A stretch of DNA of 64,000 bases. Origin: Marinobacter bohaiensis. GTDB taxonomy: Bacteria; Pseudomonadota; Gammaproteobacteria; Pseudomonadales; Oleiphilaceae. Of this stretch, positions 9,436 to 17,691 are shown in pieces (within the stretch, counting starts at the first letter, position 1; every line of letters starts with the position of its first letter). The position numbers and the translations under genes are program-made. The DNA lies in the NCBI RefSeq assembly GCF_003258515.1, contig NZ_QGEH01000007.1, forward strand, positions 1 through 64,000, given 5' to 3'. The notes below the pieces were generated by a model that was not told the origin of the DNA, did no database searches, and worked only from the letters and a program-made list of their open reading frames with translations.

Positions 9436-9737
9436 GATTCCTCCCTGGCGTTGCTCGAACGACTGATGACCATTTCGTAAGCCTTTGAAAAAGCGCGTCA
9501 ATCAGCGCTTTCAGGCGATTATTTCATACGTCGATGGGTGCGACCTGACCGGTGTCATTGCACATTTTTCATACAGACTAACGACCTGCCTGCTATTTTT
9601 AAACGTACCCTCGGTGGGCACAAGGCCCCGTTTTCCGGGGTCTGGCCCGACGATGACACCGCGCTTCCAGCGCGGCCAGTGATCCAAGAGATGGTGATTT
9701 CAAACACCGTGACTTCAGAAACACAAGGAGAAGGTGC
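9436..9737. other. Intergenic region without a gene
   Basis: About 300 bases between the divergent macrodomain and lipoprotein genes. It holds two hairpins. One is at 9481-9516 (GCCT and AAAGCGC arms around gtcaatca) and one at about 9625-9641 (CCCCG/CGGGG with a T-rich loop). A patch of lower GC sits at 9555-9605. It probably carries both promoters, but no convincing -35/-10 pair could be fixed. Confidence 0.4.
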
Positions 9738-10115
9738 ATGAACAGGCATCACGAGAAAGCCAGACTGGCACTGGTGCTGGGCCTGGCCGGTTTCATGGCG
9801 GCCTGCGCCAGTTCCGGAACAATGCCGAGTGAGGACAAGAGCGCCGCTGAAGGCGCGATCCGGCAGGCGGAAACGTCCGACGCCCGCGATTACGAGCCGG
9901 TATTGCTCAACCGGGCACAGAATAAGGTGGCGGACGCCCAACAGCTGATCGACGCGGAGAAGTTCCGGGAGGCCGAAGACCTGCTTGAGCAGGCCACGGT
10001 CGACGCCGAACTGGCGGCGGCGCGGACCGAGACCGCCAAAGCCCGCGAAGCCGTCGATGAGATCAACGAAAATATCGAGCAGCTGCGCCAGCAACTCAAC
10101 GCGGCTCAACAGTGA
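9738..10115 (+). CDS. DUF4398 lipoprotein
   Basis: A 125-residue lipoprotein. The signal sequence ends at the lipobox (LAGFMAACASS). The mature part is almost wholly alpha-helical and Ala/Glu/Gln-rich, with tetratricopeptide-like spacing (NRAQNKVADAQQLIDAEKFREAEDLLEQA). This is the DUF4398 pattern, which also forms the N-terminal half of the OmpA-like protein just downstream. The two genes are 20 bp apart and surely cotranscribed. Likely a periplasmic envelope-structure partner; no enzymatic role is visible. Confidence 0.8.
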   Translation: MNRHHEKARLALVLGLAGFMAACASSGTMPSEDKSAAEGAIRQAETSDARDYEPVLLNRAQNKVADAQQLIDAEKFREAEDLLEQATVDAELAAARTETAKAREAVDEINENIEQLRQQLNAAQQ

Positions 10116-10135
10116 GCGGATGCCAGGAGGTTACG

Positions 10136-10924
10136 ATGACTAAACGGATATTGATGTCAGGTTCCGCGGCGACCCTGGCCCTGTTGCTGTCAGCCTGCGC
10201 CAGCGGTCCCGCCCAGAATGCCAAGGTGGATGAAGCACGCTCCGCCTACCAGGCCATCGAGGACGATCCCTACGTGGCCCGCGCGGGGTCGACCCAGCTG
10301 CGCCAGTCTGAACTGGCCTTGAAGGAGGCCGATTCCCTGCTCGAAGAGGGCGCCGACACCGATCGCGTGGAACAGGCCGCCTATCTGGCGCGCAGCCATG
10401 CTGAAATCGCAAGCCAGCAGGGCGAAAGAGCGCGCCTGCAGGAAGAGATCGCCTCGGCGCAGAGCCGCCGCGAGCAACTCAAGCTGCAACAGGCGCAGTC
10501 CGAGGCCGACCGTCTGCGCGCGGAGATGGAGGCCCTGCAGGCCGAACAGACCGAGCGAGGGATGGTGCTGACCCTGGGCGACGTGCTGTTCGATGTGAAC
10601 AAGGCGGATCTCAAGCCGGCCGGCGAACGTACGGTCCAGCGACTGGCCGATTTCATGGCCGAATACCCGGAGCGTCGGGTGCGGGTCGAGGGTTACACCG
10701 ACAGCACCGGTGCGGCCAGCTACAACCAGCAGCTGTCCGAGCGTCGGGCGGAATCGGTGCGCAACTCGCTGATGCTGGAAGGCATCGACTCTGGTCGCGT
10801 CGAGGTGATCGGCCACGGTGAGGATTATCCGGTGGCCAGCAACGACACCTCCAGCGGACGCCAGCAGAACCGGCGCGTGGAGATCGTGATCTCCGACCAG
10901 CAGGGGATGATCAAGTCCCGCTAG
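10136..10924 (+). CDS. OmpA family lipoprotein with DUF4398 N terminus
   Basis: A 262-residue outer-membrane lipoprotein. Lipobox LLSACAS comes first, then a DUF4398-type helical region to about residue 85 and a charged coiled coil to about residue 140. The C-terminal OmpA domain (DVLFDVNKADLKPAG, VEGYTDSTGAASYNQQLSERRA, GHGEDYPVASN, NRRVEIVI) binds diaminopimelate of peptidoglycan. Start chosen at ATG 10136 behind a perfect AGGAGG at 10125-10130. It probably tethers the outer membrane to the wall together with its upstream neighbour, with which it shares the helical module. Confidence 0.9.
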   Translation: MTKRILMSGSAATLALLLSACASGPAQNAKVDEARSAYQAIEDDPYVARAGSTQLRQSELALKEADSLLEEGADTDRVEQAAYLARSHAEIASQQGERARLQEEIASAQSRREQLKLQQAQSEADRLRAEMEALQAEQTERGMVLTLGDVLFDVNKADLKPAGERTVQRLADFMAEYPERRVRVEGYTDSTGAASYNQQLSERRAESVRNSLMLEGIDSGRVEVIGHGEDYPVASNDTSSGRQQNRRVEIVISDQQGMIKSR

Positions 10925-10961
10925 GTCCTGTGCCAACTCATTCACCAACCCAGCAGACCCT

Positions 10962-10990
10962 GGCCCGCCCGTGATCATTACGGGCAGGCC
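10962..10990 (+). terminator. Stem-loop after the OmpA lipoprotein gene
   Basis: GGCC-c-GCCCGT pairs with ACGGGC-a-GGCC around a 7-base loop, 38 bp after the stop. No T-tract follows, so termination is only probable. Confidence 0.5.
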
Positions 10991-11010
10991 GGGAGTCCGG
11001 TGATGCGACC

Positions 11011-11394
11011 ATGGGGTGGCGGCTCGCCGCGGATGCGGTCCTGATCGCGCATCTCGCGTTCATCCTGTTTGCCATATTCGGCGGGCTGGCCGTGCTCTGG
11101 CGCCGCTGGTTACTGTGGCTGCATCTCCCCACGCTCGCCTGGGCCACCCTGGTCATGCTGAACGGGTGGCTCTGCCCGCTGACGCCGCTGGAAATCGAAC
11201 TGCGCCAGCTCGCCGGCGACGCGGGCTACCAGGGCAGCTTCATTGCCCATTACCTGTTACCGCTGATCTACCCACCCGGGCTGACGCGTCCCGTACAGAT
11301 CCTGCTCGGCGCGGGCGTGTTCGGCTTCAACCTGCTGGTGTACGGTGGGCTGCTGTGGCGAATATGGAGGCGGCGAAAGACAACAGGATCTTAA
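11011..11394 (+). CDS. DUF2784 membrane protein
   Basis: A 127-residue integral membrane protein with about four hydrophobic helices (near residues 8-30, 35-52, 75-90, 100-118). It fits DUF2784: ADAVLIAHLAFILFAIFGG, then WATLVMLNGWLCPLTPLE and a YQGSFIAHYLLPLIYP segment. The function of the family is unknown. The ATG at 11011 follows the preceding gene by 86 bp with a hairpin in between, so it may be a separate transcription unit. Confidence 0.8.
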   Translation: MGWRLAADAVLIAHLAFILFAIFGGLAVLWRRWLLWLHLPTLAWATLVMLNGWLCPLTPLEIELRQLAGDAGYQGSFIAHYLLPLIYPPGLTRPVQILLGAGVFGFNLLVYGGLLWRIWRRRKTTGS

Positions 11395-11479
11395 TGGTCG
11401 TCACGTCCGGCAGCAGGCAGAATAGGCCCTTCCAAGACATTGACCGACCCGCCACGACACGACGGGAGACCCCGCAGAC

Positions 11480-12946
11480 ATGACGTTGGACCGCAGTACC
11501 GTTTACCGCCCGCGCCGCTTTCTGGCCCTGTTGGGTGCGCTAACCTTCAGTGCCGCCCTGCACGCCCAGGACCCCGCCCCCGAACAACCTCACCCGGTGG
11601 AGGTACCCGAGGACGAAAGCGTAGAGGACATCGAAGCCAGCCAGGACCCGGGCGCCACAGACGACGCCGACTCAACCGACGCAGAGGCGGAGCCGGCCCC
11701 GGAGCCTCAGCCAGAAAAGGCTACCCAGGTTGCGCCCAACGTCGATCTCAAGGAAGTCGCACCCACCCCGGAGCCGGTGAAAAAGGCCACGTCGGACACC
11801 GCTTCCCAATCATCCGGCGATACCACATCGCCGGACAGCCCGGAGCCCGCCGCGGACGACACGCCGACGACGAAGACCGAACAACCAGCGGCCGAGACAC
11901 CCGAGACGGCCACCGCCCCCGACACGGGAACGAGCACAGGCACCGAAGCACCGGCCGAGCCCGCCCCCCAGGCCAAACCGCTGGTCATCCTGGGTTCGGA
12001 GGTCAGACCGGGCACCTCCACCCGGCTGGGCTGGACCCCGGACACCACCATGGCCGGACTCAAACAGCCCACCCCGGTACTGGTCATCAACGGCGCCCAG
12101 CCGGGCCCCAATCTGTGCCTGACCGGCGCCGTGCACGGCGATGAGCTGAACGGCATCGAGATCATCCGGCGAGTGATGTACGACATCCAGGCCGAGGAGC
12201 TGAGTGGCCGCCTGATCGGGATTCCCATCGTCAACCTGCAGGGCTTCCAGCGCGGCTCGCGCTACCTGGCCGACCGTCGCGACCTGAATCGCAATTTCCC
12301 GGGCGACCCCAACGGCAGCCTGGCCTCGCGCATCGCCTACTCGCTGTTCAACGACGTGATCAAGCACTGCGATATGCTGGTGGACATCCACACCGGCTCA
12401 CTCAAGCGCAGTAACCTGGCCCAGTTGCGGGCGGATATGCACAACGACGCCGTCGCCCGCTTTACCGAGGGCTTTGACCAGATGGCCGTGGTCCACAGCC
12501 AGGGCAGCCCGGGCATGCTGCGCACGGCCGCCACCCGCAACGGCATTACGGCGGTCACCATGGAAGCCGGCGAATCCCTGCGTATCCAGGAGGAACAGAT
12601 CAAGGCGGGCGTCAACAGCATCAACAGCCTGCTGGAGAAACAGGGCATGATGTCGCGGCTGTTCGTGTGGGGCAAACCCGAGCCGGTCTACTACAACTCC
12701 AGCTGGATCCGCGCCACCCACGGCGGCATCCTGGTGAGCGATGTGGAGCTGGGGCAGGAAGTGGTCGCCGGGGAAACCCTGGGGATCGTCACCGATCCGA
12801 TCACCAACGCCCAGCATCCGGTCCGGGCGAAACAGGACGGCCGGGTGATCGGCATGGCGGTGGACCAGGTGGTGATGGCCGGCTTTGCCGCCTACCACAT
12901 GGGCACCGAAGCGCGCGGCCCGGAAGAACCGCTGGAAGACGAGTAA
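11480..12946 (+). CDS. Succinylglutamate desuccinylase/aspartoacylase-like protein, exported
   Basis: A 488-residue protein. An N-terminal signal (to about ALHA) is followed by a roughly 130-residue acidic Pro/Glu/Thr/Ala-rich linker. An M14-type zinc deacylase domain then spans about 165-480. Zinc ligands are in GAVHGDELNGIE and DIHTGSLKR, with substrate residues in DRRDLNRNFPGDPNG and the catalytic Glu in TMEAGES. Family members remove acyl groups from amino acids or cut peptide/amide bonds. The secreted form with a disordered linker suggests periplasmic or surface action; the substrate is not known. Confidence 0.82.
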   Translation: MTLDRSTVYRPRRFLALLGALTFSAALHAQDPAPEQPHPVEVPEDESVEDIEASQDPGATDDADSTDAEAEPAPEPQPEKATQVAPNVDLKEVAPTPEPVKKATSDTASQSSGDTTSPDSPEPAADDTPTTKTEQPAAETPETATAPDTGTSTGTEAPAEPAPQAKPLVILGSEVRPGTSTRLGWTPDTTMAGLKQPTPVLVINGAQPGPNLCLTGAVHGDELNGIEIIRRVMYDIQAEELSGRLIGIPIVNLQGFQRGSRYLADRRDLNRNFPGDPNGSLASRIAYSLFNDVIKHCDMLVDIHTGSLKRSNLAQLRADMHNDAVARFTEGFDQMAVVHSQGSPGMLRTAATRNGITAVTMEAGESLRIQEEQIKAGVNSINSLLEKQGMMSRLFVWGKPEPVYYNSSWIRATHGGILVSDVELGQEVVAGETLGIVTDPITNAQHPVRAKQDGRVIGMAVDQVVMAGFAAYHMGTEARGPEEPLEDE

Positions 12947-12953
12947 ACGGTTC

Positions 12954-12977
12954 GCGCCGGGACAGTGGTCCCGGCGC
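12954..12977. terminator. Bidirectional stem-loop between convergent genes
   Basis: A perfect 10-bp stem GCGCCGGGAC/GTCCCGGCGC closes a 4-base loop. It sits between the convergent AstE-like gene and the SMR pump gene. No T-run follows. Confidence 0.6.
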
Positions 12978-12985
12978 CGGTTGCC

Positions 12986-13318
12986 TCAGTGGGGCGACGC
13001 GCTGGAGAAAATGTTGAGCACCATCACCCCGGCGACAATCAGCAGGATACCGATGATTCCCGCCAGATCCATCGCCTGGCCGAACACCAGCCAGCCAATC
13101 AACGTGATCAACGCCACCCCCGCGCCGGCCCAGACCGCGTAGGCAATGCCAACAGGAATCGTGCGCAGGGTGATGGCCAGGAAGTAAAAGGCCAGTCCGT
13201 AACCGACCACCACGATCACCGACGGCCAGAGCCGGGAAAACCCTTCAGACGCCTTCAGGGCCGACGTCGCCACCACTTCGAAGCAGATGGCCGCGGCCAG
13301 CATGAGCCAATGTTGCAT
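12986..13318 (-). CDS. SMR family multidrug efflux protein
   Basis: A 110-residue small multidrug resistance protein with four transmembrane helices. The essential proton/drug-binding Glu is Glu14 in AAAICFEVVATSALKAS. Helix 3 carries the GIAYAVWAGAGVALITLIGW signature, closer to EmrE-type pumps (quaternary ammonium compounds) than to guanidinium exporters, though this split is not certain. It acts as an antiparallel or dual-topology dimer in the inner membrane. GAGAGGAG precedes the ATG at 13318. Confidence 0.9.
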   Translation of the reverse strand: MQHWLMLAAAICFEVVATSALKASEGFSRLWPSVIVVVGYGLAFYFLAITLRTIPVGIAYAVWAGAGVALITLIGWLVFGQAMDLAGIIGILLIVAGVMVLNIFSSASPH

Positions 13319-13450
13319 GGTCCAGACTCCTCTCTAACCAGTGGCGCCGCGCCAGTATCGTTGCGCCAAACCAATCCCGTAACACAAATCAATGGGGAGC
13401 CCGACAGGGTACCCGAGGCATTATCAGGCGGCCAGCGGGACAACTACGGA

Positions 13451-13515
13451 GTCGTTCCACGCGGGTCGGGCGGGAATCCATACCGGCGTCATTCCCGGCT
13501 TGATCCAAATGCGGT
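13451..13515. repeat. Degenerate dispersed repeat fragment
   Basis: On the minus strand this segment reads through a short frame with the peptide GMTPVWIPARPAWNDS. It resembles the common dispersed proteobacterial repeat that translates as WIPAGMT-like text, built from GGAATGACG and GGATTCCCGC blocks. Only one incomplete copy lies in this window. The remainder of 13319-13597 shows no gene. Confidence 0.35.
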
Positions 13516-13597
13516 TAGCGGGCAGTCTTGAGACCACAACAACGAGCCAACTCTCCGGCCCGGCCGTTCGCGGCCCGACCAGACCATACGGAATGCC

Positions 13598-14113
13598 ATG
13601 ATGCGCCTTGCCCTGACCTGCCTGATCGCCCTGCTCACCGCCGTCGCCCTGCCCGTCCAGGCCCTGGAACGCAATTGCACCCCCGAGGACAACACCTGGC
13701 TGCCGTCGCGCTACTACGACGTGGGCCAGATCGTGTTCTACGACGGCCAGTGGTACGCCGCCCGCGAATGGCAGGAAGGACAGCGCCCCGACGGCGGCGG
13801 TTTTGCCTGGAAGCCGCTGGACCAGGCGCCGGAATGCGATGCGCCGCAAAAAGCGGTCGAGTCCGGCGCGAATGGCGCGGCACCGGCCACGTCAGCCGAG
13901 GGTGGCAGCAGCGTGACAGGCGATACCCCGGCGCAGACCGACTGCAAGCCGGCGCCGGTCTGGACCTTCTCGGAAGCCTACAGCGTGGGCCAGTGGGTCA
14001 CCCATGAAGGACGGATCTACCGCGCCACCCGCCCCAGCAATGGCGACATGCCCGGCGTAGCCGAGCCGCCCCACTGGGCACCGGTGACCGCCGACTGTCC
14101 CGCCGGCTCCTGA
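13598..14113 (+). CDS. Secreted protein with two carbohydrate-binding (CBM5/12-like) repeats
   Basis: A 171-residue exported protein. The signal peptide ends near PVQA. Two modules follow, about residues 28-62 (WLPSRYYDVGQIVFYDGQWY) and 122-165 (WTFSEAYSVGQWVTHEGRIY). They share the W-x-x-x-x-x-Y-x-V-G-x-x-V-x-x-x-G-x-x-Y pattern of chitin-binding CBM5/12 modules, separated by a low-complexity Ala/Gly/Thr linker. No catalytic domain is present. It may be an adhesin-like glycan binder or a wall-associated protein. Confidence 0.65.
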   Translation: MMRLALTCLIALLTAVALPVQALERNCTPEDNTWLPSRYYDVGQIVFYDGQWYAAREWQEGQRPDGGGFAWKPLDQAPECDAPQKAVESGANGAAPATSAEGGSSVTGDTPAQTDCKPAPVWTFSEAYSVGQWVTHEGRIYRATRPSNGDMPGVAEPPHWAPVTADCPAGS

Positions 14114-14515
14114 TCAGGAGCCGGTATTGGCCGCCTCCAGTTCCCGGTCCCGGGCCGCCAGCCAGCGGGCCAGGTTGCGCAGGATACGTCGCGCCAGCTT
14201 GCGCGCCTTCTCGGTGTAGGGGCCTTCGAAGTGGGTGTCGAGGGTGTGATTGAAGTGATCAAACCAGAGTTCGAAATGTTCGCGGCTCAACGGGAAATGA
14301 TCGTGTAATTTATCGTGCTTTTCGATCATGTTTCGGTGGTAGGTGTCCTTGCCCAGCAGCATCTTGCACCAGTAGCCCTCGATCAGCGGCAAGTGATCGG
14401 CCAGGTGCACGCCCGCCACCTCCGTGAAGACAGGCTCCATCACGGGATCGTCCAGCAGACTGGCGTAGAACAGCTGCACCATGCGATGGATCGCAGCGGG
14501 ATTGTCGAGATCCAT
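14114..14515 (-). CDS. Group III truncated hemoglobin
   Basis: A 133-residue globin of the truncated group III type, heme proteins proposed to handle O2, NO or peroxide. Recognisable features are the N-terminal IHRMVQLFYASLLDDPVMEPVF and the segment YWCKMLLGKDTYHRNMIEKHDKL. The region KHDKLHDHFPL would carry the proximal His, with LWFDHFNHTLDTHF as helix G. Start chosen at 14515 behind GGAGGG; an upstream ATG at 14566 would add 17 unconserved residues. It directly abuts the convergent CBM-like gene. Confidence 0.85.
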   Translation of the reverse strand: MDLDNPAAIHRMVQLFYASLLDDPVMEPVFTEVAGVHLADHLPLIEGYWCKMLLGKDTYHRNMIEKHDKLHDHFPLSREHFELWFDHFNHTLDTHFEGPYTEKARKLARRILRNLARWLAARDRELEAANTGS

Positions 14516-14620
14516 AAGCCCTCCGCCCCGGGATCGGTTTACGGCGAACTCCTGATCATAACGCACAACCCCGGAGATCCGTCACCCGCAAATCCATCGC
14601 CTCCGTCTATGAACCCGCTG

Positions 14621-15259
14621 TCACCCGCCTATCAGCCCGGAAGTACTGATAAATCCCGAAATCCCGGACATCACGATTTCCGCCGCCATGGCCGACAGGA
14701 TCAGGCCACTGATCTTGGACATGATGTTCAGACCGGTCTTGCCCAGGGCCTTCTCCAGATAGCCGGACAGGTACAGCAATACCGCCAGCGCCAGCAGCCC
14801 CGTCACCAGCCCGAGGACACCACCGGCGATCTCCGGCGCCGTGGTCAGCTCCGCACCGTAGACCAGGATGGCACCGATGGTGGCCGGCCCGATGATGATG
14901 GGAATCGCCAGCGGCACCACGGCAATGTCGTCGCGGTCCTCCTGCGGCAGGCTGGTGGCGTGGTTGCGGGTGCCGCTGTTGACCAGGCTGATGGCGGTCA
15001 GGAACAGCAGCGAGCCGGCGCCGATGCGGAACGAGTTCAGGGTAATGCCAATGGCCTCGAACAGCACCGGGCCGGCAAAAAACAAAGCCAGCCCCAGGAT
15101 CAGCGCCGCCAGCACCGAACGCTGGATCACCTTGGTCTTGTGGGCCTTGTCGTCCCCCCGGGTCAGGGCCAGGAACATGGTCACCACAAAGAAGGGCGCC
15201 AGCAGGAACAGGAAACGGATGGCACTGCTCAGGTAGGTGGCCAGAAACGTCTGCAGCAT
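14621..15259 (-). CDS. MarC family integral membrane protein
   Basis: A 212-residue MarC/UPF0056 protein with six predicted transmembrane helices. It shows the family pattern of two repeats, each with a P-x-x-x-x-x-G/A loop (LFLLAPFFVVTMFLALT and AIPIIIGPATIGAILVYG). Function in this family is unsettled; amino-acid export has been proposed for some members. Start chosen at 15259 behind GAGGA, six codons inside the longest frame. Confidence 0.85.
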   Translation of the reverse strand: MLQTFLATYLSSAIRFLFLLAPFFVVTMFLALTRGDDKAHKTKVIQRSVLAALILGLALFFAGPVLFEAIGITLNSFRIGAGSLLFLTAISLVNSGTRNHATSLPQEDRDDIAVVPLAIPIIIGPATIGAILVYGAELTTAPEIAGGVLGLVTGLLALAVLLYLSGYLEKALGKTGLNIMSKISGLILSAMAAEIVMSGISGFISTSGLIGG

Positions 15260-15358
15260 GGTGTCCTCAGGGAACAAAAGAGTGTCTTTTCAAAAGGGTG
15301 CAGACATTAACCTAGCCCCTGACGGGCCACTATGCGTAGTTATAACCAGCCCCTTTCC

Positions 15359-15372
15359 ATACACCGGTGTAC
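15359..15372. promoter_or_regulatory. Putative TetR operator upstream of alpha/beta hydrolase
   Basis: ATACACCGGTGTAC contains the perfect palindrome ACACCGGTGT. It matches the ATACAC-nn-GTGTAT-type sites between the TetR gene ending at 18321 and the fatty-acid operon at 18520. It lies about 40 bp before the hydrolase start at 15413. Confidence 0.55.
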
Positions 15373-15412
15373 TGTGGGAAGCTGCCTGCCAACAACAGAC
15401 AACCGCTGGAGT

Positions 15413-16288
15413 ATGAACATGCCCCTCAGCAGCCCCCGCAGCCTGAACACGCCCCGCGGCCGGTTCGCCTACCGGGAGGGCGGCGATCCCGACGGCCAGC
15501 CGCTGGTGATGATCCACGGCTGGCCGGAAAGCAGCTACTGCTGGGCCGCCGTCGCGGAACACCTGGACCCGCGCTACCGGATCATCGCCCCGGATCTGCG
15601 CGGACTGGGCGACAGCGATCGCAGTGACGGACTGGCGCACTACCGCAAACAGGCCCTGGCCGGGGACGTGATCTCACTGCTGGACCCGTTGGGAATTGAG
15701 GACTTTTTCCTGGCCGGCCACGACTGGGGCGGCGTGGTGGCCCAGGAAATCGCGCTGGCCGCTCCAGAGCGGGTGCGCAAGCTGGTGATCATGAACATCG
15801 CCATCATCAACAACCACAAGGGCAACCAGGAAGTGATCGACACGGTGCGCGCCGGCAGCGCCAGCGTGTACTGGTACCAGCATTTCCTGCAGACGCCGGA
15901 CCTGCCGGAGGCGATGATCCCCGGCAACGAGGAACCGTGGCTGCGCCATTTCCTGCGCGCGGCCCACGGCCGGACCTTTCCGGAGAAGGCCCTGCAGGAA
16001 TACGTGCGCATGTTCCGGATTCCCGGCACCGCGGGCGCCAGCGCCAACTACTACCGCACCTTCCGCGACGATGCCAAGCGCTGGGCCAGCATCGCCGGCC
16101 ACGTCTGGCCCATGCCCGGCCTCTACATCTACGGCAACCGGGACAAGGTGATCCTGCCGCAGTACCTCAACCACATCGAGGACTGCTTCGAGTCCATCCA
16201 CGTGGAAGAAGTCGACGCCGGGCATTTCCTGCAGGAGGAGCTGCCGGCCGAGGTGGCTGGCCATCTGGATCGCTTCCTGGCCGACTAA
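15413..16288 (+). CDS. Alpha/beta hydrolase, epoxide hydrolase/haloalkane dehalogenase-like
   Basis: A 291-residue soluble alpha/beta hydrolase. HGWPESSYCW is the HGxP oxyanion loop and HDWGGVVAQE holds an Asp nucleophile, the pattern of epoxide hydrolases, haloalkane dehalogenases and fluoroacetate dehalogenases. The catalytic His is in DAGHFLQEELP near the C terminus. The ATG at 15413 (or 15419) follows a weak GGAG. The operator-like site at 15359-15372 suggests coregulation with the lipid-degradation operon 3 kb away. It overlaps the stop of the convergent EamA gene by 4 bp. Confidence 0.85.
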   Translation: MNMPLSSPRSLNTPRGRFAYREGGDPDGQPLVMIHGWPESSYCWAAVAEHLDPRYRIIAPDLRGLGDSDRSDGLAHYRKQALAGDVISLLDPLGIEDFFLAGHDWGGVVAQEIALAAPERVRKLVIMNIAIINNHKGNQEVIDTVRAGSASVYWYQHFLQTPDLPEAMIPGNEEPWLRHFLRAAHGRTFPEKALQEYVRMFRIPGTAGASANYYRTFRDDAKRWASIAGHVWPMPGLYIYGNRDKVILPQYLNHIEDCFESIHVEEVDAGHFLQEELPAEVAGHLDRFLAD

Positions 16289-17187
16289 TCCGACTTGGTC
16301 GCGACGGCCTCGGCGCGGTTCGCGGAGGCCGGGCGCCGGAACAGCACGACATTGCCCAGCAACGCCAGACCGGCGCCCAGAATGGCCGGCCAGGTCCACT
16401 GGAAACCCTCCAGCCAGGTCGATACGCTCAGCGCCACGACGGGAAACAGCACCGTGGCGTAGCCGGCGCGGTCGGCGCCAAGCACGCGAATCACCGTCAG
16501 ATAACTGTAGAAGGCGACGATGGAGCCGGGAATGGCCAGGAACAGCGTCGCGCCCCAGAAGCTTCCGGCCGTGGGGACCTGCCAGTCGACGCCCTTGACC
16601 AGGCACCACACGCCCAGGATCACCGCGCCGTAGAACATGGCCCAGGCGTTGCCCGCCAGCAGCGGCACCTCCGCCGCCCGTACCTTCACGCTGATCAGGT
16701 TGCCGAAGGAAAACCAGTAGGTGCCCGCAAGGGCGAAGCCAATGGCGGCCAGGGTCGCATCACCCAGTTGCAGATCGTGCCAGAACAGCAGCGCCACGCC
16801 GGTCACACCCAGGGCCACGGCCGGATAGAGACGCCGGTTGGGCGTCAGGCGCAGCAGCAGCCAGCCGTTGAACGCGTTGAACAACGCTGCCAGCGAGAAC
16901 ACCACCGCCAGCAGGCCCGAGGTCATGGTTTCGGCGGCACGATAGATCAGCAGGAAGTTGACGCTGTAAAGGGTCAGGCCCTGCAGCACCAGCCAGCGGT
17001 GCTGCACCAGGCTCAGTCGCGGCAGCTGGCGCGCCAGCTTGAGCACGCCCAGGGTCACCGCCGCCGCCAGCACGAACCGGTAGAACACCGACAGGTCCAC
17101 CGGCGCCGACTCCACCTGCAGACGGATCGCCGTCCAGGTCAGGCCCCAGATCAGGACCGTCAGGGCGTAATGGGCGGCGATGGGCAT
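16285..17187 (-). CDS. EamA/DMT family transporter
   Basis: A 300-residue drug/metabolite transporter with ten predicted helices in two EamA repeats (about 5-140 and 150-285). The start region LTVLIWGLTWTAIRLQV fits the family. Members export amino acids or metabolites; the substrate is not readable from sequence. AAGGA stands before the ATG. It is convergent with the hydrolase gene. Confidence 0.85.
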   Translation of the reverse strand: MPIAAHYALTVLIWGLTWTAIRLQVESAPVDLSVFYRFVLAAAVTLGVLKLARQLPRLSLVQHRWLVLQGLTLYSVNFLLIYRAAETMTSGLLAVVFSLAALFNAFNGWLLLRLTPNRRLYPAVALGVTGVALLFWHDLQLGDATLAAIGFALAGTYWFSFGNLISVKVRAAEVPLLAGNAWAMFYGAVILGVWCLVKGVDWQVPTAGSFWGATLFLAIPGSIVAFYSYLTVIRVLGADRAGYATVLFPVVALSVSTWLEGFQWTWPAILGAGLALLGNVVLFRRPASANRAEAVATKSD

Positions 17188-17267
17188 AGGTTACGTCCTT
17201 GTCGCGAAATCCTGGAAACAGGACGCAAAGGTTAGCGCAACCGGCGGGAAATTACTGCTTTATGAAC

Positions 17268-17295
17268 GGGGCTGCCGGCGACAGGCAGCCGCCCC
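17268..17295 (-). terminator. Stem-loop after the RcnB-like gene
   Basis: GGGGCTGCC and GGCAGC-c-GCCCC form an imperfect GC-rich stem around a 7-base loop, just past the stop of the minus-strand gene at 17304. Confidence 0.45.
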
Positions 17296-17303
17296 GGATC
17301 CGA

Positions 17304-17609
17304 TCAGGAGTTGGACAGGATCTCGACGATCTCCCGAGTGTCGCGAATCACGCGGTAAATCCTGTCTTCGATGCGCACACGGTCATAGCGATCGTCCAGA
17401 TGGTGGACGTCGCCATAGCGATCATAGTCGTGCGGCAGGTGGTCGCCCCGGTGCAGTTTCTTCTGCCAGCCCGGCGGCAGCGACTGGCCGCGGTCGACCT
17501 TCTTCTGCAAGCCTGGCGGCAGGTTATCATCGTGATGGTGACGATCACCGGCCTGGGCCAGTCCAACGGCACCCAGCATCAGCGTAGCCGCCAGTAAAAA
17601 GCGTTTCAT
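17304..17609 (-). CDS. Small periplasmic protein, RcnB/CigR-like
   Basis: A 101-residue exported protein with a signal peptide to AQAG, a His/Asp-rich patch (DRHHHDD) and two copies of LPPG(L/W)QKK. It then has a tyrosine- and Asp/Arg-rich tail ending DRIYRVIRDTREIVEIL. This pattern is seen in RcnB-like and CigR-like periplasmic proteins. The His cluster could bind metal, but no function can be assigned. AGGGAG precedes the ATG. Confidence 0.72.
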   Translation of the reverse strand: MKRFLLAATLMLGAVGLAQAGDRHHHDDNLPPGLQKKVDRGQSLPPGWQKKLHRGDHLPHDYDRYGDVHHLDDRYDRVRIEDRIYRVIRDTREIVEILSNS

Positions 17610-17691
17610 GGCGATGACTCCCTAACAATGGCCAATGCCAAGAAACCTACCACGAGCGGCCGTTATGGCGCCCTTACCAAAATGTAAAGCA

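Noticed and set aside
9485-9741. Two short plus-strand frames before the DUF4398 gene
   Set aside because: They overlap each other and a hairpin and have no start signal; the region is better seen as leader/promoter DNA.
13392-13601. A 69-codon plus-strand frame
   Set aside because: It overlaps a dispersed-repeat fragment, has no ribosome-binding site and looks like non-coding text.
15937-17235. A 432-codon plus-strand frame across the EamA gene
   Set aside because: Gln/Gly/Arg-rich shadow of the real minus-strand transporter, with no hydrophobic or catalytic pattern.
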